Assembly (NCBI GenBank): GCA_903826405.1
Contig: CAIKEH010000010.1
Span: 48,997 to 112,996 of the forward strand
DNA: 64,000 bases
Direction: 5' to 3'
Origin: an uncultured bacterium
GTDB lineage: Bacteria; Bacteroidota; Bacteroidia; Chitinophagales; Chitinophagaceae
The notes below the pieces were generated by a model. That model searched no databases, was not told the origin of the DNA, and saw only the letters and a list, made by a program, of their open reading frames with translations. The position numbers and the translations under genes are program-made. Every line of letters begins with the position of its first letter. The first letter of the stretch is position 1. Shown here in pieces: positions 27,398 to 36,302 of the stretch.

Positions 27398-28479
27398 GAT
27401 GCTTTTGCCGGACTGATGCCTAACCCATTGCACCAATCCAGAAAGGTCTGATGTACACCATCCAAAACCTGTTTCTCTTTTTCCGACAACGGTGTGCTGT
27501 TCGTCCGACAAAATTCTCGTATGGGAAGACCTCTTTTTCTCAGGAAGTATTTTGCACTCTTGGAGTAAGAAGTAGAAATAACTGGGTCCATTCTGGTGAT
27601 CTCACCTTGCATGGTCTCCACATCTTTCGCCTTTAGTGGGTCTGTTGCATTCTCGCACATCCATGCGAAGATCTCCGGGTAAAAGTTGCCGGCTATGGCA
27701 CTCATGCCTTTTGCGCCGGCTTGAAGTGAATACATGGTATTCGGGGCATGGGCATCGAATAGTTCCAGCCTGCTTCCTCGCGCCAGATCGAGTTTTTGCT
27801 TGATCTGGGCAACATCCAAACTAGTGTCCTTATGGTAAATGAACCTGTCATATTGTAAAACATGCTCAAGTACTTTTGGGGTTAGCAATCTTTTGTAGGG
27901 TGATGGACATTCATATGTTCCCAGAGGAATGTTCCCCGTGAGCCTGAAGAACTCATCCAGATTCCTGATCATGGTTTCATCACTTTCCGCCTGTTCGGCG
28001 AAATGACCGGTGATGAGGATAACGGCCTGCACGCCCGTATCATACATGCGTTTTGTGAATTCGGCTCTTTCTTTTATATCATTTCCGAAAGAACCACAAG
28101 CGACGACGGGGACTGCACCATTAACCCTTTTCACTACATGAGTTGCAAGTGATACCCTTTCATCCGGACTCAAGGAGTACATCTCACTGCTCAGGCAATT
28201 GGCGAACAATCCTTTTGCACCTGCAGCCCGATAAAAATCGGTCAAAGAAGACAAATGATTGAAGTCGATCCTGCCGTCATCAGTATATGGCGTGAGCATT
28301 ACCGGCACGAATTTTTTTCCTGTTCCGGGTAAATTCGTCTTTGAAAGCCATGATTGAGCCGGATCTGGCGCCCCTGCTTGTATACCTGCCCGCGCACTAC
28401 CCGTTATTGCAGCGGAAAAAGCCAACGGCCCAGCTGTTATCTTTCCCAAAAATTGGCGGCGAGTATTTTTGTTCTTCAC
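27394..28479 (-). CDS. DHDPS/N-acetylneuraminate lyase-fold aldolase with Tat-like export leader
   Basis: 361 residues. The first 40 residues carry KNTRRQFLGKITAGPLAFSA, a twin-arginine-like leader, so unlike usual family members it is probably exported. The TIM-barrel aldolase body has the Schiff-base lysine Lys217 (FIYHKDTS) and the tyrosine Tyr189 (GTYECPSPYKRLL). The family GTTGE motif that binds the pyruvate carboxylate is replaced by CLSSE (FANCLSSEMYS, about 92-102). It should cleave or form a 2-keto acid aldol product; the substrate may be a sugar acid. It is the second gene of a two-gene minus-strand unit with the YhcH-like gene, 12 bases apart. A leaderless paralog lies at 30988. 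Confidence 0.85.
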   Translation of the reverse strand: MKNKNTRRQFLGKITAGPLAFSAAITGSARAGIQAGAPDPAQSWLSKTNLPGTGKKFVPVMLTPYTDDGRIDFNHLSSLTDFYRAAGAKGLFANCLSSEMYSLSPDERVSLATHVVKRVNGAVPVVACGSFGNDIKERAEFTKRMYDTGVQAVILITGHFAEQAESDETMIRNLDEFFRLTGNIPLGTYECPSPYKRLLTPKVLEHVLQYDRFIYHKDTSLDVAQIKQKLDLARGSRLELFDAHAPNTMYSLQAGAKGMSAIAGNFYPEIFAWMCENATDPLKAKDVETMQGEITRMDPVISTSYSKSAKYFLRKRGLPIREFCRTNSTPLSEKEKQVLDGVHQTFLDWCNGLGISPAKAS

Positions 28480-28491
28480 TTGATTGATGAT

Positions 28492-29232
28492 TTAAGGATT
28501 TCGGTTTGAAATTGATGGGGATGACAGCTCGGCCACTTTTATTTTGATCACTAATTTTTTGACGGTTTCGTAACCTTCCGCCTTGATGTTGCCGACATGT
28601 ATATCAGATGGAAACATCAACAGGAAATGTTCGGGGTCTGCAAGATGGAATTTCCCAGTTGCATCATAGTTCATGGCGTCGGGAGTGTAAGGCTTGGTCA
28701 CTTTGGCATGCAATGTATCAGATATGCCGATCAGTTCCTTGCCGCTGATGAGGTAATGCAGATCTATGTATTGCCGATGGGACTCCCATTTGAGGTCGGT
28801 CATGGGTTTTGATGGGGCTTCGGTGATGCTCGCAAAAACCTGATCTCCAATGATCGGATATTTGCCCGGCAACATCTCTTTCAGTGGTCTCGTCTGTAAG
28901 AATTGGAATGCACTGTCCCAAAGTTTCCTGTTTGCCATGTATTGATCATGGAACATCCTTTTATTGATCGAGCTGTGTGCCTTGATGCCAAGTCCAGTAG
29001 ACCACTCTTTTTTACGGAACCATTTCTTGATAGCTTTATCCGAAAGTGGTTTTTGCTGGTCTTGATTCAAGGGCTTTGCAAGGATCTCTTTGGCCATTTG
29101 AAAACCCGTCACCATGGATCTCACTTCATAGGAATTTGATGGAATTATTGGGGGATGTGGCTTTGCGCTTGCCAGAACGATCCACAGTCCCGACAGGAGA
29201 ATCAAATTAATTAATTTGCCATATGAGATCAT
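28492..29232 (-). CDS. Exported YhcH/YjgK/YiaL (DUF386) family cupin
   Basis: I chose the ATG at 29232, giving 246 residues with a signal peptide (LINLILLSGLWIVLASAKPH); a longer frame adds 44 unlikely residues. Residues about 95-245 match the DUF386 cupin: LWDSAFQFLQTRPL, GKYPIIGDQVFASI, WESHRQYIDLHYLISGKELI, and FLLMFPSDIHVGNI with histidines and acidic residues placed for metal binding. In E. coli, YhcH (NanQ) works on sialic acid anomers and YiaL sits in the keto-gulonate locus, so a role on a sugar or sugar acid ring is likely. The fused exported N-terminal extension (about 90 residues) is unusual, since the family is normally cytosolic and about 150 residues long. Confidence 0.8.
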   Translation of the reverse strand: MISYGKLINLILLSGLWIVLASAKPHPPIIPSNSYEVRSMVTGFQMAKEILAKPLNQDQQKPLSDKAIKKWFRKKEWSTGLGIKAHSSINKRMFHDQYMANRKLWDSAFQFLQTRPLKEMLPGKYPIIGDQVFASITEAPSKPMTDLKWESHRQYIDLHYLISGKELIGISDTLHAKVTKPYTPDAMNYDATGKFHLADPEHFLLMFPSDIHVGNIKAEGYETVKKLVIKIKVAELSSPSISNRNP

Positions 29233-29442
29233 GAATAAAAATTTAATATGTTGGGTAGGCACGAGGATGCACAATAGTATAAATAAATTCATCATTTTCT
29301 GGAAAAATTCAATAAGTTTAGAGTCTGGCTTTGCAAGAGTTATATCGGCCTTCGGGCATACCAATTCTTGTTTTACATGAGCCCTTCTAATCGGTCGGTC
29401 TCACCAGATGTTTTCATCATTTCAACCCCAAATTTCATTACC

Positions 29443-30888
29443 ATGAGCAGGTCAGGAAAGAGATCAGGATTGTCCAGAAGGAATTTTGTCCGTGATGCAT
29501 CCATTGCCGCAGGCGGATTCATGATCGTTCCCCGGCATGTGCTGGGTAAAGGGTTCATTGCTCCAAGTGATACGTTGAATATCGGAGGTATTGGTGCCGG
29601 CGGCAAGGGTGAAAGTGATTTGAAGAATTTTTCAGAGAGCAAGAAAGTCAACATCGTCGCGCTTTGCGATGTTGATGAGAGTCGTGCCACAGTGACTCGC
29701 AGTAGGTTTCCGAAAGCAAAATTTTACAAGGACTTCAGGGAGATGCTCGAGAAGGAGAGAAAGAATATAGATGCCTGCTCTGTTTCCATCCCGGATAATG
29801 TACACGCAGTTGCTGCCCTATCAGCCATGCAGTTGGGTAAACATGTTTATTGTCAGAAGCCTTTGACACATGACATCTATGAGGCCCGGATGATGGCCAA
29901 GGCTGCTGCAAAGTACAAAGTGGTCACACAGATGGGTAATCAGGGCGGTTCCAGTGATGGTGTCCGTCAGGCTAAGGAAATGCATGATGCCGGCATGATC
30001 GGCGATGTGCATACGGTACAAGTCTGGACCAACCGCCCGATATGGCCACAGGGATTGCCCACTCCAACCGGTAAATTCGAAGTGCCCAAGGATCTGGACT
30101 GGAATTTATGGCTCGGCCCGGCACAATACATCGACTATAATCCTGCCTACCATCCATGGAGTTGGAGAGGGTGGAACAGATTCGGTACCGGTGCACTTGG
30201 AGATATGGCCTGCCATATGATGGATCCTGTCTTCAGACTGCTGCCGATCGATTTCCCGACTGAAGTGGAATGTAGTATTCCTACGAGTTGGACCCCTGAC
30301 GGGAAAGAAGCAAAGTATCCCGATGGCTTCCCTGCAGCTTCCATAATCCATCTCAAGTATCCCCGTAAAGATGGCAAGGGGGAGATCAGGGTTTCCTGGT
30401 ATGATGGAGGTCTGCTTCCACCGCTTCCTGATGAACTTCAGCCCGGCGAACAATTCGGTGGTGATGACGGTGGTGCTTTATTCATTGGAACAAAGGGAAA
30501 ACTGATGGTGGACTGTTATGGTGAACGCCCCAGGCTTTTACCTTCCAAACTCATGACCGAGTTGACCATGCCTGCCCAGACCTTGCCCCGTGTTCCAGAA
30601 GGCCATTACTTGCAATGGGTGAATGCTTGCATCGCCGGTTTCGGAAATGCAACCACAAGTTCACCCTTCGAATACGCAGGACCATTCACCGAGAGCATAC
30701 TCATCGGCAACCTCGCCATCCGCAGTTGGGGAATAGAAAAGATAAAAAGCGGCCCTGATCAGGACACTGAGTATCCCGGAAGGAAAAAGCTATTCTGGAA
30801 TGCAAAGGAGATGCGCATCACCAACTTCGAGGAAGCCAACCAATTCGTGAAAAGGGAATACCGCCCGGGTTGGGGAGTTTCCATCTGA
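29443..30888 (+). CDS. Gfo/Idh/MocA family oxidoreductase with Tat-like leader
   Basis: 481 residues from the ATG at 29443, chosen because it places the twin-arginine motif SRRNFVRDAS in a short leader; 25 codons upstream are open but not leader-like. Exported folded oxidoreductases with bound NAD(P) are known in this family. The Rossmann fold is seen in NIGGIGAGGKGESDL and VNIVALCDVDE, the family signature in KHVYCQKPLTHDIYEARMM, and the catalytic domain in NRFGTGALGDMACHMMDP. It probably acts on a sugar at the periplasmic face. It reads away from the YhcH/aldolase unit and is followed after 99 bases by the second aldolase, suggesting one divergent control region at 29233-29442. Confidence 0.88.
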   Translation: MSRSGKRSGLSRRNFVRDASIAAGGFMIVPRHVLGKGFIAPSDTLNIGGIGAGGKGESDLKNFSESKKVNIVALCDVDESRATVTRSRFPKAKFYKDFREMLEKERKNIDACSVSIPDNVHAVAALSAMQLGKHVYCQKPLTHDIYEARMMAKAAAKYKVVTQMGNQGGSSDGVRQAKEMHDAGMIGDVHTVQVWTNRPIWPQGLPTPTGKFEVPKDLDWNLWLGPAQYIDYNPAYHPWSWRGWNRFGTGALGDMACHMMDPVFRLLPIDFPTEVECSIPTSWTPDGKEAKYPDGFPAASIIHLKYPRKDGKGEIRVSWYDGGLLPPLPDELQPGEQFGGDDGGALFIGTKGKLMVDCYGERPRLLPSKLMTELTMPAQTLPRVPEGHYLQWVNACIAGFGNATTSSPFEYAGPFTESILIGNLAIRSWGIEKIKSGPDQDTEYPGRKKLFWNAKEMRITNFEEANQFVKREYRPGWGVSI

Positions 30889-30987
30889 TGAAGATACCTG
30901 TATCCCCACGGATGATCATGAACGCAACATCCGGGCAGCCCGTGATTGCCTGCAACCTCTTTTTTGAACAAACTGATTGAAAAGCAC

Positions 30988-31929
30988 ATGAATTCTACCG
31001 AGAAGAAGTTCGTTCCGGTCATGATCACGCCATTCGATCTCAAGGCTAAAGTGGATCATGAAGCATTGGATGCTTTGATCGATTTTTATCTCCGTGCAGG
31101 TGTGAAGGGGTTTTTCGCGAATTGCCTGAGCAGCGAGATGTTCAGCATCAGTGAAGATGAACGGATCGACACCGTAAAGTATATTGTCCGCAAGGTGAAT
31201 GGAGCCGTTCCAGTAGTGGCCACCGGTTCTTTTGGACTGACCTTGCACGACAAGGCGGAGTTCACTAAAAAGATCCATGAAACGGGTATATCCGCTGCGA
31301 TCATGATTACGGGTCATTTCGCACATGTTGAGGACCCGGACGAGGTACTGCTGAGGAATTTCGATACCCTGTTCAGTCTCACCGGGAACATTCCATTGGG
31401 CATGTATGAATGTCCCGCACCCTACAAGCGGATATTGCCAGCCGATGTTTTTCAAAAACTCATTTCCACTGGAAGGATGATCTATCATAAGGATACTTCG
31501 ATCAAGCATGAGTCTGTGAAGGCAAAGCTTGATGTGGTCGCTAAAATGAAGGATTCAAGAATGGAATTCTATGACGCACATTCTCCCAATGCCCTGTTTT
31601 CCTTACAGGCTGGCGCCAGAGGAATGTCCTCCATCTCCGGAAATTTCTACCCCGAGATCCTGGTATGGTTGTGCGATCATGCAAATGATCCTCAAAAACA
31701 AGATGATGTGAAATGGATTCAATCGGAGATCACCAGAGTAGATCCGTTGATCCATCAGGCCTACCCCATGAGTGCAAAATATTTTCTACGGAAAAGAGGG
31801 TTGCCGGTACGTACCATCAGCAGGACGCATGTTCTTGAACTGACGCCAGAGCAAAAACAGACGCTTGACTTGATCCATCAGGATTTCTTGAATTGGTGCG
31901 ATAAATTGGCCATTAAGCCAGCGATCTGA
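30988..31929 (+). CDS. DHDPS/N-acetylneuraminate lyase-fold aldolase, cytosolic paralog
   Basis: 313 residues from the ATG at 30988. It aligns along its whole length with the aldolase at 27394 but has no export leader, so it should be cytosolic. The Schiff-base lysine is Lys168 (MIYHKDTS) and the tyrosine is Tyr140 (GMYECPAPYKRIL). It also carries CLSSE (about 46-50) in place of GTTGE, and the YLRAGVKGFFAN lead-in. Length fits the family (about 290-310). The product is likely pyruvate or a related 2-keto acid plus an aldehyde. It follows the Gfo/Idh/MocA gene on the same strand and ends 58 bases from the convergent propeller-barrel gene. Having one exported and one internal copy of the same unusual subtype is notable. 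Confidence 0.88.
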   Translation: MNSTEKKFVPVMITPFDLKAKVDHEALDALIDFYLRAGVKGFFANCLSSEMFSISEDERIDTVKYIVRKVNGAVPVVATGSFGLTLHDKAEFTKKIHETGISAAIMITGHFAHVEDPDEVLLRNFDTLFSLTGNIPLGMYECPAPYKRILPADVFQKLISTGRMIYHKDTSIKHESVKAKLDVVAKMKDSRMEFYDAHSPNALFSLQAGARGMSSISGNFYPEILVWLCDHANDPQKQDDVKWIQSEITRVDPLIHQAYPMSAKYFLRKRGLPVRTISRTHVLELTPEQKQTLDLIHQDFLNWCDKLAIKPAI

Positions 31930-31987
31930 ATGATCAACTTTTTCTGAATTCAACTTAGCGTTTTCAACCAGATCAAGGCAGGATTTT

Positions 31988-34261
31988 TCAACGGTTCATT
32001 TTTTCCGTAAGAGTCGATGTGGGCATGGATCCCTTTTCAGGCGCCTTGATCACTCCGAGATACCTGGCCATCCAATAAGGCAGTAGCCAGATGTCACCTG
32101 CACTGTATTCCGATGATCCATCGTCTCCACCATCCAATTGAAACATGTTCGAATTGTGTCTGTTGATAGGGGTTTCGGTGGGTGCCAGGACTTCCTTGAT
32201 GGTCTGATCCCTGAAATTGTAAGGCATCATTTCGATGTCCTTCCTTTTGCTGTTGACCACCGTCCAATTCATGAGGTCGATCGGATATTTCTGGAGGAAT
32301 TCTACGGACTCCCTGAGATCGAATTCCTTCACACCCGTCATGGCGGTGAATATGTTCCATGCCGCTTCTTTTTCAGGTCTTTCTATCTGCCAATGGTCGA
32401 TAATGGATTCTTTGAACTTCTTTTTTAGGGTATCATTGATGGCATAGCGGTACAGACCCCAATACCCGAGGAAATACATTTCATCATCCGAATGATTCCA
32501 GGTGTTGGATAGATTTTGGCTCAGTTCATCCGCACTTTCCGGAGCTTTTCCAATCGTGGACATGGGAGCCATCAGGTTGTCCAGGAATCCATATTGGTTG
32601 AGTAACTCCAATGCCTTGTCCCTATATATTTTTTTACCTGTGAAACGATAAGCGGTCTGCAGCATGGCAGTGATGTTGGAAGAGCAGATCTTCCTGTCGC
32701 CGACCATTTTCGGCCTTGCGTTCACGTATTCCGGATTCCAACGTCCCCATAAAGTTGGTTTCCCGTTCCAATCTATCAGGTAGAGATCGTGCGTCACGAT
32801 ATGATTCATGAGGGTGTCGATCAGGGAGATGGCCTTCTTTTTCAAGCCGGGGTCATCCACTAATTCAGCGATCACACCGAAGGCGAAGATGTGACCGATG
32901 GCTTCGTCACTGCTGGTCGTGGATTTCCAATCCCAATCCTCTTCATCCGCCTTCCTCCAAGGCTCATCATTCTTGTTGTATCCGGCACGTTGGAAAGATC
33001 TCGATGGGAATCCTGGGATCTTGTTGATAGAGTAGAGCCTTTCCATGGCATCAAGGGATTCCCGGCAATTTTCCAAGGCATCAGGGGAGTGCGTGACCGC
33101 ATACCTGAGTGCCTCGGCCCCAAGGTACATCGAGGTCCATAATCCATCATTGTCTGAATTTTCGAAAATCCCGGTAGACAGATCCCCCTCTTTCATGCCA
33201 ACCAAACTGCAATTAAGGCCACTGCGCATATGACGTAACCTGACCTGTTCCTCGAAGAACATGGCCTTGTCCTGCAATGTCGTCTGTTGATGCCTGATTT
33301 CGGCAAGGCCTTTGTCCGTCAATATCAGCACGGTATGCCCCGGACCTTCCTGAATATCCTGTACTGTATTCGAACAGATCCATCTCCTGGAGGCATAATA
33401 ATCAAATTTGCCATTTTCCTGCAGGCAAAAAGCGCCATCGATAGACCCGAACCATAATTTGCCTCCGATCACTCTGATCGTGGTGATGTCGGTGGATGGC
33501 AATTTGCGTTTGATGGCTCCCTTTGCTTTCCCACCCTTCAAATCAATCGTTAAATATCCATCATGCGTGCCCAGGTACATTTCCGATCTGCTTTCCGAGA
33601 CATCGGCGCAGGTGAACTCCTCACCTGAAAAGATCTTCTGAAGCTTCTTGTCTTTTTCGGAGAAGAAATGTACGCTGGTGGTGGACAGTATCCAGAAGCC
33701 GACCTTGGTCGCGTCGTAGCGGATATCCAGGACCCGATCATCCATGGAGGTGCGAAAAACAAGAACTGAATCCTTGAAGTAGTGAATTCGGATGCCATCG
33801 GTGACCATGATTCCAAATCCATTTCCACACGCTAATCGCGCTACGGAAGTCAATTGATGGTGAAAGTAGAGTTTGCCGGCCCAGGCATCGCTGAAAACAA
33901 CCTTGGCATCCGCATAAATGAACTGATTGTTGAAAGTGGTCATCGCCTGAACATTCTTATCCGCCGTAGGTAGATAGGATTTGTTCTTGGATAGCAGGCC
34001 GGGATAAAGATGCATTCCACCTCTGGGTCTTAACAAACCTTGAGAAGAGAACACTTGAATGACACCATCCCTGTCGCTGCCTACCTGCTTCAGTTTTGTT
34101 TTTCCGTCTTCAAGGGTAGGAGAGAGGCCATATTTCACACTGTAGGCTTGAGTGAAAGGGAGGTCAGATTGTGAAGTTTGGGCATAACTGACCAATGAAA
34201 AAAATAGGGTAAAGGCTGCCAGGATTGAAAATGCCGGGTTCTTGGATGCGATGGTCGTCAT
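31988..34261 (-). CDS. Exported propeller + alpha-helical barrel protein of unknown function
   Basis: 757 residues from the ATG at 34261, chosen to start directly before a signal peptide (AILAAFTLFFSLVSYA region); a 15-residue extension upstream is possible. Residues about 25-360 have repeated short strands like a sensor or ligand-binding beta-propeller (KLWFGSIDGAFCLQENGKF, VLILTDKGLAEIRHQ). Residues about 365-740 are helical and look like an (alpha/alpha)6 barrel: SDNDGLWTSMYLGAEALRYAVT, SSDEAIGHIFAFGVIAEL, and ITAMLQTAYRFTGKK. That fold occurs in many polysaccharide-cleaving enzymes, but I cannot name a GH or PL family. It lies divergently from the HUMPS operon and within the sugar-acid region, so a secreted glycan enzyme or lyase is a reasonable guess only. 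Confidence 0.6.
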   Translation of the reverse strand: MTTIASKNPAFSILAAFTLFFSLVSYAQTSQSDLPFTQAYSVKYGLSPTLEDGKTKLKQVGSDRDGVIQVFSSQGLLRPRGGMHLYPGLLSKNKSYLPTADKNVQAMTTFNNQFIYADAKVVFSDAWAGKLYFHHQLTSVARLACGNGFGIMVTDGIRIHYFKDSVLVFRTSMDDRVLDIRYDATKVGFWILSTTSVHFFSEKDKKLQKIFSGEEFTCADVSESRSEMYLGTHDGYLTIDLKGGKAKGAIKRKLPSTDITTIRVIGGKLWFGSIDGAFCLQENGKFDYYASRRWICSNTVQDIQEGPGHTVLILTDKGLAEIRHQQTTLQDKAMFFEEQVRLRHMRSGLNCSLVGMKEGDLSTGIFENSDNDGLWTSMYLGAEALRYAVTHSPDALENCRESLDAMERLYSINKIPGFPSRSFQRAGYNKNDEPWRKADEEDWDWKSTTSSDEAIGHIFAFGVIAELVDDPGLKKKAISLIDTLMNHIVTHDLYLIDWNGKPTLWGRWNPEYVNARPKMVGDRKICSSNITAMLQTAYRFTGKKIYRDKALELLNQYGFLDNLMAPMSTIGKAPESADELSQNLSNTWNHSDDEMYFLGYWGLYRYAINDTLKKKFKESIIDHWQIERPEKEAAWNIFTAMTGVKEFDLRESVEFLQKYPIDLMNWTVVNSKRKDIEMMPYNFRDQTIKEVLAPTETPINRHNSNMFQLDGGDDGSSEYSAGDIWLLPYWMARYLGVIKAPEKGSMPTSTLTEKMNR

Positions 34262-34539
34262 GATGAACTGGTGGATGATGTGATTCCTGCGATGGGATGG
34301 TTCCAAAATTAGGTAATCCGGTTCATCATGCTTTCGCTCTTGAATAAAATAACCTCAGATGAATACTGATATCTGCTTTTGGCTGAAGTCGGATTGATGA
34401 AATATATATGTGTGAACAGTCTTGATTGAATGGATTGTTCATTTGTTTTTTATGTAACTTTCGGACCTTTTCCGTCTTTTTGGAAATAGGATAGGAACAG
34501 GCTTCGCCGAGAAGAATTTTCTGATCATAAAATCCCATC

Positions 34540-35244
34540 ATGCTCCCCATCGTACAGATATCGCTCGACCTGACCAATATTGATGAAGCCTTGGAAACTG
34601 CGGCCATGGCGATGCGCGCAGGTGTTGATTGGCTGGAGGCTGGTACTCCCTTGATCCTCGCCGAAGGACTTCATGGTGTACGAAAACTCAGAGAGGCATT
34701 TCCCGGTGTGCCGATCGTCGCGGATCTCAAAACCATGGATGGGGGATATCTGGAAGCTGAAATGATGGCTAAGGCAGGAGCTACTCATGTAGTGGTCATG
34801 GCACGCGCCCATGAGGAGACCATAAAATGCGTGGTGCAGGCCGGCAAGGATTATGGGATCAAAGTCATGGGCGACAATCTCGGTTGCCCGGACATGGTGG
34901 AAGGTGCGCGTTGGCTGGAAAGGTTGGGTTGTGATTATGTGATTCATCATATCGGTTACGACGAACGGCGTGGTATCGCGGCGAGAGGAGAAAGGATGCC
35001 TAATCCACTCGATCAATTGCGGGAAGTGGTGGCCGCGGTCAAGGTGCCCGTTCAGGCTGTTGGTGGCCTGAGTTTGGAACAGGCAATCCAGTGTCCTGCT
35101 TACGGCGCACCTCTAGTGGTGCTGGGTGCACCATTGACCATTGATGCGGACGCTTTCCGTACCGCAGGTGGTGATCTGGAGGATTCTTTACGACTGATCT
35201 GTGCGCAGGTTCATGCTTATGGTGATGTTAATGTGAAAGCTTGA
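34540..35244 (+). CDS. HUMPS-family decarboxylase/synthase (OMP decarboxylase superfamily)
   Basis: 234 residues. A TIM barrel of the HPS/keto-gulonate-6-phosphate decarboxylase group: the paired metal and catalytic residues Asp62, Lys64 and Asp67 lie in VADLKTMDGG, with AGVDWLEAGTPLILAEGL before and DYVIHHIGYDERRG and VQAVGGLS later. Members either decarboxylate 3-keto-L-gulonate-6-P or join formaldehyde to ribulose-5-P. No 6-phospho-3-hexuloisomerase is nearby, so the formaldehyde pathway is unlikely and a decarboxylase of a 3-keto sugar acid is favoured. First gene of a five-gene operon; the MDR dehydrogenase starts 19 bases on. The substrate, and whether it is phosphorylated, are unknown (no sugar kinase is in the window). 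Confidence 0.82.
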   Translation: MLPIVQISLDLTNIDEALETAAMAMRAGVDWLEAGTPLILAEGLHGVRKLREAFPGVPIVADLKTMDGGYLEAEMMAKAGATHVVVMARAHEETIKCVVQAGKDYGIKVMGDNLGCPDMVEGARWLERLGCDYVIHHIGYDERRGIAARGERMPNPLDQLREVVAAVKVPVQAVGGLSLEQAIQCPAYGAPLVVLGAPLTIDADAFRTAGGDLEDSLRLICAQVHAYGDVNVKA

Positions 35245-35263
35245 ATAAAAAATCATTGAACAT

Positions 35264-36301
35264 ATGTCCATTGAAAAGGCTTCTGCAGCAGTAGTGAATT
35301 TTGCACCGGAAAAAGGATCCGTGGAGATCAGGGATATCGCATTGCCGATCATCGGGGAGGATGATGTGCTTCTGGAGGTCGCCAATGTCGGTGTCTGCGG
35401 GAGCGACCTGCACCAGTGGACTGCCGATCATAGCTGGCAGGTGAATTATCCCGTTGTGCTCGGGCATGAATTCGGTGGACACATTGTTTCCTTGGGCAGC
35501 CGGGTACAGGGATGGAAGGAAGGTGATCGGGTGGTGAGTGAAACTGCTGCGGTGATCAATCCAAACAGCCCACTTTCTCGAAGCGGTCAATATAATCTGG
35601 ATCCGGATAGGAAAGGATTTGGATACGGAGTGAACGGCGCGATGACCCGGTTTGTGAGCGTCCCTGCCAGGTGCCTGCACCGAGTGCCGGAAAACCTGCC
35701 TTTTGAACAGGCCTGTCTCACGGAACCTTGCTGCGTCGCATTCAATGCCGTTGTAGAGAATTCCCGTGTGAAGCCCGGCGACCGTGTGGTAGTCATTGGA
35801 CCGGGCACCATCGGCATCCTTTGTGCAGCGATGGCAAAACTCTGCGGCGGCGATGTAGCCGTGGTGGGACTGGAACCTGACCGCAACCGATTGGAGATCG
35901 CAAGATCTTATGGCTGCGAAGCCATCATCGGTGATGCCACGGAATGGGCTAGGCGAAGGGATGGACTGGGTGCGGATATAGTGATCGATGCCGCAGGAGC
36001 CAGCATCACCTTGAAAACAGCGTTGCAACTGGTGAGGCCGAACGGACACATCACCAAGGTGGGATGGGGACCCCAGCCACTGGGATTCTCTCTGGATCCC
36101 CTGGTACAGAAAAACGTGACCCTCCAGGGTAGCTTCAGCCATAACTGGCCCATATGGGAAAGGGTGATCGCCCTTCTTGCAAGTGGTACGCTGGATGTGC
36201 GTCCGATAATCGGAGGTGTTTGGCCCATCAGTCAGTGGCATGAGGCTTTCGAAAAGATGCATAAAGGAGAGGTCGTCAAAAGTGTACTCAAACCCCTTTG
36301 A
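35264..36301 (+). CDS. Zinc-dependent MDR dehydrogenase lacking structural-zinc cysteines
   Basis: 345 residues. Catalytic zinc ligands are kept: Cys45 in GVCGSDLHQW, His68-Glu69 in LGHEFGG, and a downstream CLTEPCC. The coenzyme motif is GPGTIGILC (about 179-187). The structural zinc loop, which in most relatives has four Cys at spacing 3-3-8, instead reads Asn99, Ser102, Ser105 and Asp113 in PNSPLSRSGQYNLDPDRKG. The rest of the loop (GQYNLDPDRKGFGYG) is conserved, so the loss is specific. Likely activity: NAD(P)-dependent oxidation of a polyol or sugar alcohol group, like sorbitol or gulonate dehydrogenases. Second gene of the operon; one base separates its stop from the SDR start. Confidence 0.85.
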   Translation: MSIEKASAAVVNFAPEKGSVEIRDIALPIIGEDDVLLEVANVGVCGSDLHQWTADHSWQVNYPVVLGHEFGGHIVSLGSRVQGWKEGDRVVSETAAVINPNSPLSRSGQYNLDPDRKGFGYGVNGAMTRFVSVPARCLHRVPENLPFEQACLTEPCCVAFNAVVENSRVKPGDRVVVIGPGTIGILCAAMAKLCGGDVAVVGLEPDRNRLEIARSYGCEAIIGDATEWARRRDGLGADIVIDAAGASITLKTALQLVRPNGHITKVGWGPQPLGFSLDPLVQKNVTLQGSFSHNWPIWERVIALLASGTLDVRPIIGGVWPISQWHEAFEKMHKGEVVKSVLKPL

Positions 36302-36302
36302 G

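Noticed and set aside
34326..34607. 93-residue minus-strand frame across the HUMPS gene start
   Set aside because: Antisense to a well-supported gene and low-complexity in its tail.
34540..35244. Formaldehyde-fixing hexulose phosphate synthase as the specific name
   Set aside because: No phosphohexuloisomerase partner is nearby and the neighbours suit a sugar-acid route instead.
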